Shown: positions 7,409 to 15,765 of the stretch, one piece after another
Layout of the letters: each line of letters opens with the position of its first letter
Position numbering within the stretch: position 1 is the stretch's first letter
Source: Myroides marinus
GTDB lineage: Bacteria > Bacteroidota > Bacteroidia > Flavobacteriales > Flavobacteriaceae
Direction: 5' to 3'
Length of the DNA: 64,000 bases
NCBI RefSeq assembly: GCF_900109075.1
Contig: NZ_FNYS01000005.1
Span: 172,712-236,711 of the forward strand
The notes under the pieces: generated by a model
What the model was told of the DNA's origin: nothing
The model's input: the letters and a program-made list of their open reading frames with translations, nothing else
Database searches by the model: none
Position numbers and translations under genes: made by a program

Positions 7409-7485
7409 TGGTTTAAATAGTCAAATGGTAGTAATTTAAGGCTAGCTAACCTCATCACGCAGGTTGTGCTAGCCTTATTTTTTAT
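7409..7485 (+). ncRNA. Candidate small RNA, or leader with terminator
   Basis: No reading frame is visible. The main element is the hairpin AAGGCTAGC-t-AACCT (7438-7452) with AGGTT-gt-GCTAGCCTT (7461-7476), followed by a T-rich tail. Upstream, AATTACCATT and AATGGTAGTAATT (about 7398-7436) form an imperfect second dyad. It could simply be the MscS terminator with an extension, but the sigma-54-like element directly in front makes a separate ~75-nt transcript possible. I cannot assign it to a known RNA family. Confidence 0.35.
7438..7485 (+). terminator. Strong intrinsic terminator after the MscS gene
   Basis: A nine-base outer stem (AAGGCTAGC/GCTAGCCTT) and a five-base inner stem (AACCT/AGGTT) are followed by TATTTTTTAT. 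It ends the upstream operon or the candidate small RNA, or both. Confidence 0.75.
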
Positions 7486-7625
7486 AAGACTCTCATTTTT
7501 ACTACATAAACCTCCTCAAAAACAAGACACTAAGAACTTCATTTACTACTTAACCGAGATACAGTATTGAGTACATATATCATGTAACTCCTTTATTGTG
7601 ATGTTAACTCTAGTTTACATATAAC

Positions 7626-7638
7626 TAGGTTTGACCTA
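7626..7638 (+). promoter_or_regulatory. Probable promoter and operator of the symporter-like gene
   Basis: TAGGTTTG (7626-7633) matches the -7 box TAnnTTTG and overlaps the dyad TAGGT-ttg-ACCTA. A second imperfect dyad (TTAGTAAGGT at 7652, AACCTACTAA at 7671) follows before the ATG at 7699. No -33 element with normal spacing is seen. Confidence 0.4.
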
Positions 7639-7698
7639 TTATTAATATACGTTAGTAAGGTATTAGAATTAACCTACTAACCAAATAAGTTAGTTAAA

Positions 7699-9390
7699 AT
7701 GAATACGATTGATTGGAGTATTTTTATCCTTATTCTAATTATTACATTAGCTATAAAGCAGTTTAAACTACAGAAAGTAAATAGTAGCTCTATTTATGAC
7801 AAATCTACTTTGAACTATGGTGTAAAGCTTATAGCTATACAATCTTTTGTCTATTCCTTCATTTCTCTACCTGGGCAGGCATATTCCCAAGGTATTACCT
7901 TCTTACAACTATACTTAGGTATACCAATTGCTGTTTTTTTTACATTGTATGTAATCATTCCTAAATACAAAATAGCAAAAACAAAAAATGCTTTTGAGTA
8001 CATACTCAATCATTCAGATAAAAAAATACACAACTTAACTGTTGTTCTATACCTTATATTGAGAATGCTAATATTAACTATTACATTCTATGCTATAGCT
8101 ATGGTCTTATCAATCTTAGTGAAGGTGAACTTTAAAACACTTCTTATATTTATCAGTATTGGTTTTATAGTATTGCACTTACTTTTTAAAAATAAAAACT
8201 ACCTATTTCAAAAGCACAATCAACTACTATATTGCACGATTATAATCATTCTTATCTTCACTTGTATTTTGTATAAACTTCCTCTTGGGATGTATATAGA
8301 TGATACCTTAAGCTTTACAGCCTCATTTGATAAGTTAACTTTAATAGACAGTAAACTAGCTGAAAAAGACAAGTTTGATTTAACGAAATGTCTTATTAAT
8401 GGCACAATCCTGTTTGTTGCATTATTAGCAATGAATACTAAAACACTTCAAATCTATAGACAGAGCAAATATTCTTATAAAACTAAGGACAGCCTATTTA
8501 TCTATGGTTTATTAAATATTCCTTTCCAGTTTTTCATTCTTTTGACAGGATGTATACTTTTTACATTCTATCAGTTTAATGACGCTCCATTACATTATAA
8601 CCCTAATAATGTACATACTGTTAAACAGTCAATATATGCAGATCAATACAATGAAATAAAACAAAAATATCACAAGATACTTAGCCTTAGAAAAGAAGCA
8701 AGCCTTTTATATAGTGGGCAAATCTACCAGAACTATAGTAATGAGGTACTCCAAGACCAAATATTGAGTTTAACAGAGAATGCAAATAAACTACAACAAG
8801 AAGCAAAAACACTTATTAAAAAAGCTAATGATGATGTAGAGGTTAATGACTCTGATTTTATTCTATTACACTTTATCAATTTCTATGTACCAGATGGTAT
8901 CACAGGTATTATTATTGCAATATTTTTAATTAGCTTAATATCTCTTGGCTTACGTGAAATAAACTGGTTAACAAAAAGTATACTCAATATACTACCTATC
9001 AAAAAGAAAAACAAAGCAAATGAACATCCTATTAAAAACAGGTATTTCTTAGTTAGTATACTCGTTATAATACTTATACTTTTGATAACGTATCACGTTC
9101 CAGTATTCCTAAACCTGATTCAAATACTGTGGACTTATGCTTCTTTATTTTCAGGTACATTACTTGCCATCCTATTAATAAGCATGTATGGTCGAGCTAA
9201 TAATCAAATATTCTTTGTCAGTATTATCATTGTTCAACTTAGCATATTCTACCTATACTTTACCACAAACATTCATTATCTATGGTACAATGCCATAGGG
9301 TTATCAGGGCTTACTGTGCTTACATTTGTTCTAAGTACGGTATACAACTCTATCTCTATAAGTCAAAAAGAAAAGGATATCCTGATCTAA
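7699..9390 (+). CDS. Sodium:solute symporter-like membrane protein (degenerate)
   Basis: A 563-residue protein with about a dozen hydrophobic segments. The N-terminal part (SLPGQAYSQGITFLQLYLGIPI) recalls TM2-3 of the SSS family, and the layout resembles flavobacterial 'sodium:solute symporter' proteins. Between residues ~300 and ~390 is a long hydrophilic, helix-prone loop (YNEIKQKYHKILSLRKEA...). The segment expected to carry the family's Ser/Thr-rich sodium-site helix reads ISLGLREINWLTKS, with the usual DSA-type residues missing. It may have lost sodium coupling or act as a sensor; the substrate is unknown. Its stop codon lies in the loop of its terminator. Confidence 0.6.
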   Translation: MNTIDWSIFILILIITLAIKQFKLQKVNSSSIYDKSTLNYGVKLIAIQSFVYSFISLPGQAYSQGITFLQLYLGIPIAVFFTLYVIIPKYKIAKTKNAFEYILNHSDKKIHNLTVVLYLILRMLILTITFYAIAMVLSILVKVNFKTLLIFISIGFIVLHLLFKNKNYLFQKHNQLLYCTIIIILIFTCILYKLPLGMYIDDTLSFTASFDKLTLIDSKLAEKDKFDLTKCLINGTILFVALLAMNTKTLQIYRQSKYSYKTKDSLFIYGLLNIPFQFFILLTGCILFTFYQFNDAPLHYNPNNVHTVKQSIYADQYNEIKQKYHKILSLRKEASLLYSGQIYQNYSNEVLQDQILSLTENANKLQQEAKTLIKKANDDVEVNDSDFILLHFINFYVPDGITGIIIAIFLISLISLGLREINWLTKSILNILPIKKKNKANEHPIKNRYFLVSILVIILILLITYHVPVFLNLIQILWTYASLFSGTLLAILLISMYGRANNQIFFVSIIIVQLSIFYLYFTTNIHYLWYNAIGLSGLTVLTFVLSTVYNSISISQKEKDILI

Positions 9391-9406
9391 ATCAAGATAT
9401 CCTTTT
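9371..9406. terminator. Bidirectional terminator overlapping the symporter stop codon
   Basis: AAAAGGATATC (9371-9381) pairs with GATATCCTTTT (9396-9406), and TGAT pairs with ATCA inside, leaving the stop codon TAA in the loop. Both strands end in short T-rich stretches, so it can serve the convergent TRIC-type gene too. Confidence 0.7.
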
Positions 9407-9434
9407 ATACATAGTACACGTTAAAAGTCTCTAC

Positions 9435-10043
9435 TTATACATTAGCGAAAGGTAAACTCCATTTATACTTAACTGCTAATACTCTTATAAGAATAATAAT
9501 TCCAGCTGTTCCTATATATAAAATGTCTTTACTCAACTCAAAATAGTTTAATAAATAATACACTAATCCTCCTAAAATACAAGCCGTAGCGTATATCTCT
9601 TGTTTAAAGATCAAAGGTATCTTATTGGCTAATATATCTCGTATTACCCCTCCAAAACAAGCTGTAATGGTTCCTAGAGTAACACAAATAACAGGATGTA
9701 ATCCTACTTTCATCCCTTTCTCAATACCTATCAATGTGAATACTGCAATCCCTATTGTATCAAATAAAAACAATGAATAGCGTAAGAAATTAAACTTTTT
9801 ATAGAATACAATAGCCATTACAACACCTAACAAAGTAACATAAAAATAACTCAGATTAGTTAACCACATCACTGGGGTCCATCCAATCATCATATCTCTT
9901 ATAGTTCCTCCGCCTATGGCTGTTGCAAATGCTAAAATAGTCATCCCAAACAAATCCAACCTTCTTTCACGCCCTGCTAATGCTCCGGAAATAGCAAATG
10001 CCAATGTTCCTAGCAAGTCTAAAATGTAAAAAAAATCAAACAT
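9435..10043 (-). CDS. TRIC/UPF0126-family cation channel (YicG-like)
   Basis: A 202-residue integral membrane protein with about seven hydrophobic segments. It has two copies of the family motif: FATAIGGGTIRDMMIG in the first half and TACFGGVIRDILANK in the second. Bacterial members are homologues of trimeric intracellular cation channels and form homotrimeric K+ pores. Length and two-repeat layout are typical. It follows the RDD gene on the same strand by 20 bp, so the two may be co-transcribed. A physiological role here cannot be inferred. Confidence 0.88.
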   Translation of the reverse strand: MFDFFYILDLLGTLAFAISGALAGRERRLDLFGMTILAFATAIGGGTIRDMMIGWTPVMWLTNLSYFYVTLLGVVMAIVFYKKFNFLRYSLFLFDTIGIAVFTLIGIEKGMKVGLHPVICVTLGTITACFGGVIRDILANKIPLIFKQEIYATACILGGLVYYLLNYFELSKDILYIGTAGIIILIRVLAVKYKWSLPFANV

Positions 10044-10063
10044 TAAATAATAATAAAAATCTG

Positions 10064-10801
10064 CTAACTCTTAGCTGTTAAATAATTGTAGTCTTTTAAA
10101 ATAGTCTCGACAAACTCTAATTCAGAGGAAGATTTGATATCTACTATCCCCAAAACATTCTTTAGCTTATCTACTAACTTGTATAATAATTGTACATCTC
10201 TACTTGCTTTTATTCTAGTTAAAGCTTCTTTTATGATATATACATCTTTGTCTGTTAAACTTAGTACCTGTGAAAATAATGGCACATACTGCTCATCAAC
10301 TTCCTGAAATATAGTTGCAGATAAAAAAACTCTCTCTTTTACAGAGATTACAGCTGTTCCTGCTAAAATATCCCCTAATCGCTGTCCCTTATCAGACGAA
10401 ATAACTGTGATTAACCCGATTACTGCTGACCCTATCCAAAAGTCAACTAATCTCATCACCCATCTAGTAGCATAATCTATAATAGTTGCCTCATACCCAT
10501 CTATCTTAATCACCTTTATCCTCATTATCTTTTTACCAGGAGTTGCTCCTTGCAGAATAGTTTCAAAAAATAAAGAATAAAAGAACGCTGGAAGTAAAAA
10601 TGTAATTGTAATAGCAGCTTCTGACCATCTATCTAATCCTTGTTTAAAAACATTAAATTCCTCTAATAAATAAAAAACTAAAATAACATATAGAATCTTA
10701 AATATCATGTCTAATATAGACGATAACATACGCTCTCCTAGTGAGGCTGGATTAAATTCTATTTTAATATTTTGTGTCGTATTTATTGTTAAATTAGCCA
10801 T
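10064..10801 (-). CDS. RDD-family membrane protein
   Basis: A 245-residue protein. Residues ~15-155 are an RDD domain with about three membrane segments and the motifs ASLGERMLSSILDM and ATPGKKIMRIKVIKIDG. The last ~75 residues are a soluble helical tail (LSLTDKDVYIIKEALTRI...). The gene is divergent from the SpoIIM-like gene with only 18 bp between the start codons. Its likely -7 box, TATATTTG on the minus strand, lies at 10840-10847 inside the SpoIIM-like coding region. RDD proteins often border SpoIIM/MoxR/DUF58 clusters, so a shared function with the opposite operon is likely. Confidence 0.85.
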   Translation of the reverse strand: MANLTINTTQNIKIEFNPASLGERMLSSILDMIFKILYVILVFYLLEEFNVFKQGLDRWSEAAITITFLLPAFFYSLFFETILQGATPGKKIMRIKVIKIDGYEATIIDYATRWVMRLVDFWIGSAVIGLITVISSDKGQRLGDILAGTAVISVKERVFLSATIFQEVDEQYVPLFSQVLSLTDKDVYIIKEALTRIKASRDVQLLYKLVDKLKNVLGIVDIKSSSELEFVETILKDYNYLTAKS

Positions 10802-10819
10802 AAATTACATTGCTTTTAA

Positions 10820-11785
10820 ATGAGAGAAGTCGCTTTTATCAAATATAATAAAGAAAAGTGGATTGAATTCGAACATACTTTATATGCCGAAACAATTCAC
10901 AAACCTGATTATCTTGCTGATATGTACATTCAGATAATGAATGATTTATCTTATGCACAGACTTACTATCCTCATAGTAAAGTTACACAATATCTCAATA
11001 CTTTAGCGGCACAAACTTATCAAAAAATTTACAAAACTAAACGTATTGAAGAAAATAGAATAGTACATTTTTTCAAGACAGAAGTACCCCTTATTGTATA
11101 TGAATACAAAAACTATTTATACTTCTCAGTTTTGACGTTTCTAATTCTATTTACCATTGGTCTTGTTTCTGCTCATTATGACTTAGGTTTTATAAGATTA
11201 ATCCTTGGTGATTATTATGTTAATACCACCTTGGATAACATTAACAATGAAGATGCAATGGCTATCTATAAATCTGGTAGTAATTGGGGAAGCTTTATCG
11301 GAATAGCTTTTAACAACTTATTTGTATCTCTTAAATTCTTCGTATATGGTATTTTTGCAGGAATAGGTACATTAGTGTACTTGTTATATAACGGTATTAT
11401 GGTTGGAGCCTTTCAATATCTATTTATAAAAGAAGGTGCTTTCTTAGAAAGCCTTAAAGGTATCTGGTTACACGGTGCAATAGAGATTACAGGAATAATT
11501 ATTGAGGCTTTTGCTGGTTTTATCTTTGGAGGTAGTATTTTATTTCCTAAAACATATTCTCGTAAGAACTCTTTTATTATAGGGTTTAAAAATGGATTCA
11601 AGATATTCATTGCTATGATCCCTTTTGTAATTACAGCAGCATTTATAGAAGGCTTTATCACTAGATACGCTAAAGAAATGCCAGATATTTTGAACTACTT
11701 TATTATCCTGAGTACATTCTCCTTAATTATTTTCTACTTTTTTATCTATCCTAAAAAAGTATATTCTAAACTTAATAAACAATAG
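10820..11785 (+). CDS. Stage II sporulation protein M-like membrane protein (SpoIIM/DUF95)
   Basis: A 321-residue protein. The N-terminal ~95 residues are soluble. They are followed by about five membrane segments with the family features NNLFVSLKFFVYGIFAGIG and the block from LHGAIEITGIIIEAFAG to FGGSILFP. In non-sporulating bacteria this family occurs in MoxR/DUF58 clusters with no known sporulation role. It is the first gene of an operon running to 17899, with 3 bp to the next gene. Its start lies 18 bp from the start of the divergent RDD gene. Confidence 0.85.
   Translation: MREVAFIKYNKEKWIEFEHTLYAETIHKPDYLADMYIQIMNDLSYAQTYYPHSKVTQYLNTLAAQTYQKIYKTKRIEENRIVHFFKTEVPLIVYEYKNYLYFSVLTFLILFTIGLVSAHYDLGFIRLILGDYYVNTTLDNINNEDAMAIYKSGSNWGSFIGIAFNNLFVSLKFFVYGIFAGIGTLVYLLYNGIMVGAFQYLFIKEGAFLESLKGIWLHGAIEITGIIIEAFAGFIFGGSILFPKTYSRKNSFIIGFKNGFKIFIAMIPFVITAAFIEGFITRYAKEMPDILNYFIILSTFSLIIFYFFIYPKKVYSKLNKQ
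10840..10847 (-). promoter_or_regulatory. -7 box of the RDD gene inside the divergent coding region
   Basis: The minus strand reads TATATTTG, an exact TAnnTTTG, ~40 bp before the RDD start codon at 10801. It lies in codons 7-10 of the SpoIIM-like gene. No clear -33 element is seen. Confidence 0.45.
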
Positions 11786-11788
11786 TCT

Positions 11789-12715
11789 ATGTTCATTGTA
11801 TTTAAAAGAAGATCCTTTAGTAATCTAATGAACGATACTATCGAATTCTTCAAAACTGAAGGAGCTGTATATTTTAAAAATTACTTTTCTATTTGTGGTG
11901 TTTTAATAATGCTATACTTATTGTGTTCTTACTTCTTAATTGATGTAATTTTTAACGCAATTAGAGAAAGTAAATATGAGACTTCACCTATAAACTCTTT
12001 TATAGATAATAATATTGGATTAATCATAGGCTTAGTGATAGTATCTATTATTCTGGTAACTATCATCAGTATTATATCCGCAAGTTACCCTGTATATTTT
12101 CTAAAAAATATAGAGGAACAGCCTAAAGAATATCAAAATAAAAACCTTGTTGTAAAGACAATAAAGAAAGACTTTGGTAGATTATTCGGTTTTGGATTAG
12201 GTACGTTATTTCTTATTGGCCCCTTATCATTATTACTACTAAGTCTCTCTACTCTTTTAGTCATATTTGTAATCGGAATTCCATTAGTTTTAGCCTTATT
12301 CCCAACTATTACATCTTGGATAAGTTTATCTCTATACGAATATATTACGAATAGAAAAGGCTTTTTCGAATCATATAAGATTGGTTTAAATATGTTATTT
12401 AGTCAATTCTGGATTATCATTGGTAACACTCTTCTATTTTATGTAGTAATGCAAATAATCCTAGGATTAATAACTTCCATACCTCAGCTACTTTTCTATG
12501 GAAATTTATTCTTATCACAGAAGAACAATAGTGATTTTTCTGAGACACAAGGCTTCAAATTAATGTTTTTAGCCATATTCTTACTTACATCTTTAGTCTC
12601 ATTTATAGCTAACAATGTATTACTGATCAATCAAGGACTAATTTATTACAGTATTAGAGAAAGTAAAGAAAACAAACAGTCTTACGCAGACATTGATATG
12701 ATAGGAACTAACTAA
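11789..12715 (+). CDS. Hypothetical multi-pass membrane protein of the MoxR operon
   Basis: A 308-residue protein with about six hydrophobic segments and a short cytoplasmic start. The end (YYSIRESKENKQSYADIDMIG) resembles the soluble end of flavobacterial proteins found between SpoIIM and DUF4129 genes. No named domain is recognised. The stop overlaps the next start by one base (TAATG), so coupling with the DUF4129 gene is likely. It has the general shape of a membrane permease subunit (DUF4013-like), but I see no diagnostic motif. Confidence 0.7.
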   Translation: MFIVFKRRSFSNLMNDTIEFFKTEGAVYFKNYFSICGVLIMLYLLCSYFLIDVIFNAIRESKYETSPINSFIDNNIGLIIGLVIVSIILVTIISIISASYPVYFLKNIEEQPKEYQNKNLVVKTIKKDFGRLFGFGLGTLFLIGPLSLLLLSLSTLLVIFVIGIPLVLALFPTITSWISLSLYEYITNRKGFFESYKIGLNMLFSQFWIIIGNTLLFYVVMQIILGLITSIPQLLFYGNLFLSQKNNSDFSETQGFKLMFLAIFLLTSLVSFIANNVLLINQGLIYYSIRESKENKQSYADIDMIGTN

Positions 12716-13545
12716 TGAAAAAGTTATATATAAAAATATTATTATCCTTATTTACCATTCACTCTTTTGGTCAGGTAGAGCATGATACCTTGTCTGAACC
12801 ATCTTCAGATCATTCTAATATAGAAGAAGACGAAGATTATGATGAAGATGAAGAAATAGAGAAAGTCATAAATGTACTACCATACACTGAGGATAAAACA
12901 GATAGTATTGTAATTAATAAATTCAAAACAGATTATAAGAAGAAGTATAAATCTGACGAAGAATTTGATTATACTGAGCATGTTAGAAAGAAATCTGCTT
13001 GGCAACGTTTTAAAGATTGGCTTAATAAGAAATTAGATGAGCTCTTTAAACCTCTGAATGTCCAAACCAACACATCTCGTCATCTTGATGATCTGTACCG
13101 AATCGCTTCTGTATTTGTCATCATACTATTATTATTTTATATAATTAGAGCATTTATCCAAAAGGATATGTATTGGTTATTTAAGAAAAAAGGACGTAAA
13201 ATAGATGTCCCAGTAAATGATATAGAGCTTAACTTAACTACTGTTAACTTCCCTGCTTTACTAGAAAAAACAATAAACGAGAAGCAATACAGATTGAGTA
13301 TTCGTTATTATTATCTATGGTTATTACAACGTTTACAAGATCAACAGCAAATAGTATGGAATATAGAAAAAACTAATGCTGACTATTTAAATGAAATTAA
13401 AGACGCTAAACTAAAAGAAGACTTTACTTACCTCTCTTATATCTATAACAATATATGGTATGGAGAATTTGAAATAACAGAAACTGAATTTAAACAAGCT
13501 CAGAAATCTTTTGATGCTCTATTAAAACAAAGCCATAATGAATAA
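12715..13545 (+). CDS. DUF4129 domain protein
   Basis: A 276-residue protein. Residues 1-19 are a signal peptide (ending SFGQ). A very acidic periplasmic segment follows (NIEEDEDYDEDEEIEKV), then a basic/amphipathic stretch, one membrane span at ~138-156 (VFVIILLLFYIIRAFI), and a C-terminal cytoplasmic DUF4129 domain (YRLSIRYYYLWLLQRL, TYLSYIYNNIWYGEFEI). DUF4129 proteins usually lie beside DUF4350, MoxR and DUF58 genes, as here, and are thought to belong to one envelope-associated machine. It overlaps the next gene by 8 bp. Confidence 0.85.
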   Translation: MKKLYIKILLSLFTIHSFGQVEHDTLSEPSSDHSNIEEDEDYDEDEEIEKVINVLPYTEDKTDSIVINKFKTDYKKKYKSDEEFDYTEHVRKKSAWQRFKDWLNKKLDELFKPLNVQTNTSRHLDDLYRIASVFVIILLLFYIIRAFIQKDMYWLFKKKGRKIDVPVNDIELNLTTVNFPALLEKTINEKQYRLSIRYYYLWLLQRLQDQQQIVWNIEKTNADYLNEIKDAKLKEDFTYLSYIYNNIWYGEFEITETEFKQAQKSFDALLKQSHNE

Positions 13546-14743
13546 TACTTCTAAAAAAATGCTGTTCCTCTTCTTGGTGATAGTTGGCTTTGTATATTTT
13601 ATAGAGTCTAATAAAGTCGACCCTATCAACTGGAGAGTAACCTTAGACAATACTAGTAAATCTCCTTACGGAACCTACATACTTGATAAGGAGATTGATT
13701 ATATGTTTCCTAAAGACAGTGTTGTTCGTATCACTGAGCATCTCTATGATTTTTTTGATAATAGTAACTATGATAGCATTCATACTAATAGCCTATTCTC
13801 TTTAAAAGACTATGGTTATCTAGACTCTTTTTCTAGAGTAAAACTAAATGAATATATACTTAAAGGAAATACAGCATTAATTATCCAAGACAATATAGAT
13901 GGATTAATAGCCGGCATAGAAACCTCTTCTCTTTACTATGAAGTGGATTATAATAACGCAGAAAGCGAACAATTATTTGTTACACTAGCTAATCAAAGCA
14001 TATCTACTTACTCTTATAAAATCAAAGGATTAAATCCTTACTTCTTTGATATTCCAGATTCATTAAGAAGTAAAATAGAAGTACTTGGTTACCTGAAATA
14101 CAACGGTGTTAAGTACCCTAATCTTATTCGTCAAAGACAAGAAAAAGGACAATTAATACTAGGGCTTCAACCTATTGCTTTTACTAACTACAATCTACTA
14201 GAAAGTAATAATCACTTATATGCACAAGGGATTCTATCTTATTTACCTCAACAAAAAACGTATTACACGGTCAATAAACTACCTACAGATACAGAGTACC
14301 ACTCTGAGTCTATATTGAGATTTGTATTTAAGAATCCTGCGCTTAAATGGGCTTGGTACTTCTTTTTGGGTACGATAGTCGTATTTATTCTATTCACTGC
14401 TAAGAGAAAACAAAGAATAATACCGATAATCAAACCACTTTCTAATACAACAGTCGAATTCACTAAAACAGTGTCTAACCTATACATTCAGAACAAGGAT
14501 TATCACGATCTAATGAATAAACAAATCATCTATACATTAGAAAAAATAAGAAGAGAGTACTGGATAGATACTACTAAGTTAGACGAGCACTTTATCAATA
14601 ATCTTCATGCTAAGACTAAAAAGAATAAAGAGGACATTGTTAAGTTTATACGCTTTATAGAACAATTTAGAGCATCTGAAAATTATGCATCTGAAACCTT
14701 ATTAATCGAATTAAATAAATTAATAGAAAACATCATTGACTAA
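13538..14743 (+). CDS. DUF4350 domain protein
   Basis: A 401-residue membrane protein. It has an N-terminal span (~8-21), an extracytoplasmic DUF4350 region starting INWRVTLDNTSKSPYGTYIL (related to glutamine-amidotransferase-like folds), and a second span at ~271-286 (WAWYFFLGTIVVFILF). A cytoplasmic helical tail of ~110 residues ends in ENIID. It overlaps the DUF4129 gene by 8 bp and precedes the MoxR ATPase gene by 9 bp. The tail could be the contact to MoxR, but that is inference. Confidence 0.82.
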   Translation: MNNTSKKMLFLFLVIVGFVYFIESNKVDPINWRVTLDNTSKSPYGTYILDKEIDYMFPKDSVVRITEHLYDFFDNSNYDSIHTNSLFSLKDYGYLDSFSRVKLNEYILKGNTALIIQDNIDGLIAGIETSSLYYEVDYNNAESEQLFVTLANQSISTYSYKIKGLNPYFFDIPDSLRSKIEVLGYLKYNGVKYPNLIRQRQEKGQLILGLQPIAFTNYNLLESNNHLYAQGILSYLPQQKTYYTVNKLPTDTEYHSESILRFVFKNPALKWAWYFFLGTIVVFILFTAKRKQRIIPIIKPLSNTTVEFTKTVSNLYIQNKDYHDLMNKQIIYTLEKIRREYWIDTTKLDEHFINNLHAKTKKNKEDIVKFIRFIEQFRASENYASETLLIELNKLIENIID

Positions 14744-14752
14744 AAATATACT

Positions 14753-15751
14753 ATGGAAAATATACTAAACACAGAAGAGAACCTACACTTTGAATCTCGC
14801 CTTGACTTAAACCTTTTACAAGAGAAAGTACAAGCTATAAAAACTGAAATCAAAAAAGTAATTGTAGGGCAAGACAAAACGATTAACCAATTAATAGTAG
14901 CTCTTCTAGCTAATGGACATATTCTACTAGAAGGAGTTCCTGGAGTAGCGAAGACTTTATCTGCTAAGCTACTAGCTCAGACTATTTCTATGGATTTTAG
15001 TCGTATTCAGTTTACACCAGATTTAATGCCTTCTGACATACTAGGTACATCTATATTCAATATGCAGAAGAGTGAGTTCGAATTTAAAAAAGGACCTATA
15101 TTCTCTAATCTAATCCTAATTGATGAGATTAACCGTGCTCCTGCTAAAACTCAGGCTGCTTTATTTGAAGTAATGGAAGAGAGACAGATCACTATAGATG
15201 GGCATTCATATATCATGAGTGAACCTTTCTTAGTTATTGCTACCCAAAACCCAATAGAACAAGAAGGTACGTATAGACTACCTGAAGCCCAATTAGACCG
15301 TTTCTTATTTAAGATTAATATAGAATATCCTACTCTAGAAGAAGAGATTGCAATAGTTCAAAGAGAACATCAACTGCTAGACCAAAAGAAACTAGCACAA
15401 ATCAATAAAGTGGTCTCTCCTACTGAGATTATTTCGTTCCAAAAGCTGATTAAAGAAATCATCGTAGAAGAAAAAATCATAGAGTACATCGCTAAGATAG
15501 TTGCAGATACACGTACTAATCCTTTATTATATTTAGGAGCATCTCCTCGTGCATCTATAGCTATACTAAATGCAGCTAAAGGTTTTGCAGCTATTAATAA
15601 CAGAGACTTCGTAACACCAGAAGATATCAAAGAAGCGGCTATACCAGTGCTAAAACACCGTATTATAGTATCTCCTGAGAGAGAAATGGAAGGTGTAACA
15701 GCTAATGACATTATCAATCAAATCATAGAAACTATAGATATTCCTAGATAA
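14753..15751 (+). CDS. MoxR-family AAA+ ATPase
   Basis: A 332-residue ATPase. Walker A is GVPGVAKT (61-68), Walker B is ILIDEINRAP (121-130), sensor 1 is ATQNPIEQEGTYRLPEAQ, and the lid carries the sensor-2 arginine in GASPRASI. Length and motifs are those of the MoxR subfamily, whose members act as chaperones or remodellers for a von Willebrand or DUF58 partner encoded nearby. The partner here should be the DUF58 protein 14 bp downstream. Confidence 0.93.
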   Translation: MENILNTEENLHFESRLDLNLLQEKVQAIKTEIKKVIVGQDKTINQLIVALLANGHILLEGVPGVAKTLSAKLLAQTISMDFSRIQFTPDLMPSDILGTSIFNMQKSEFEFKKGPIFSNLILIDEINRAPAKTQAALFEVMEERQITIDGHSYIMSEPFLVIATQNPIEQEGTYRLPEAQLDRFLFKINIEYPTLEEEIAIVQREHQLLDQKKLAQINKVVSPTEIISFQKLIKEIIVEEKIIEYIAKIVADTRTNPLLYLGASPRASIAILNAAKGFAAINNRDFVTPEDIKEAAIPVLKHRIIVSPEREMEGVTANDIINQIIETIDIPR

Positions 15752-15765
15752 TAAAAACACATCTT

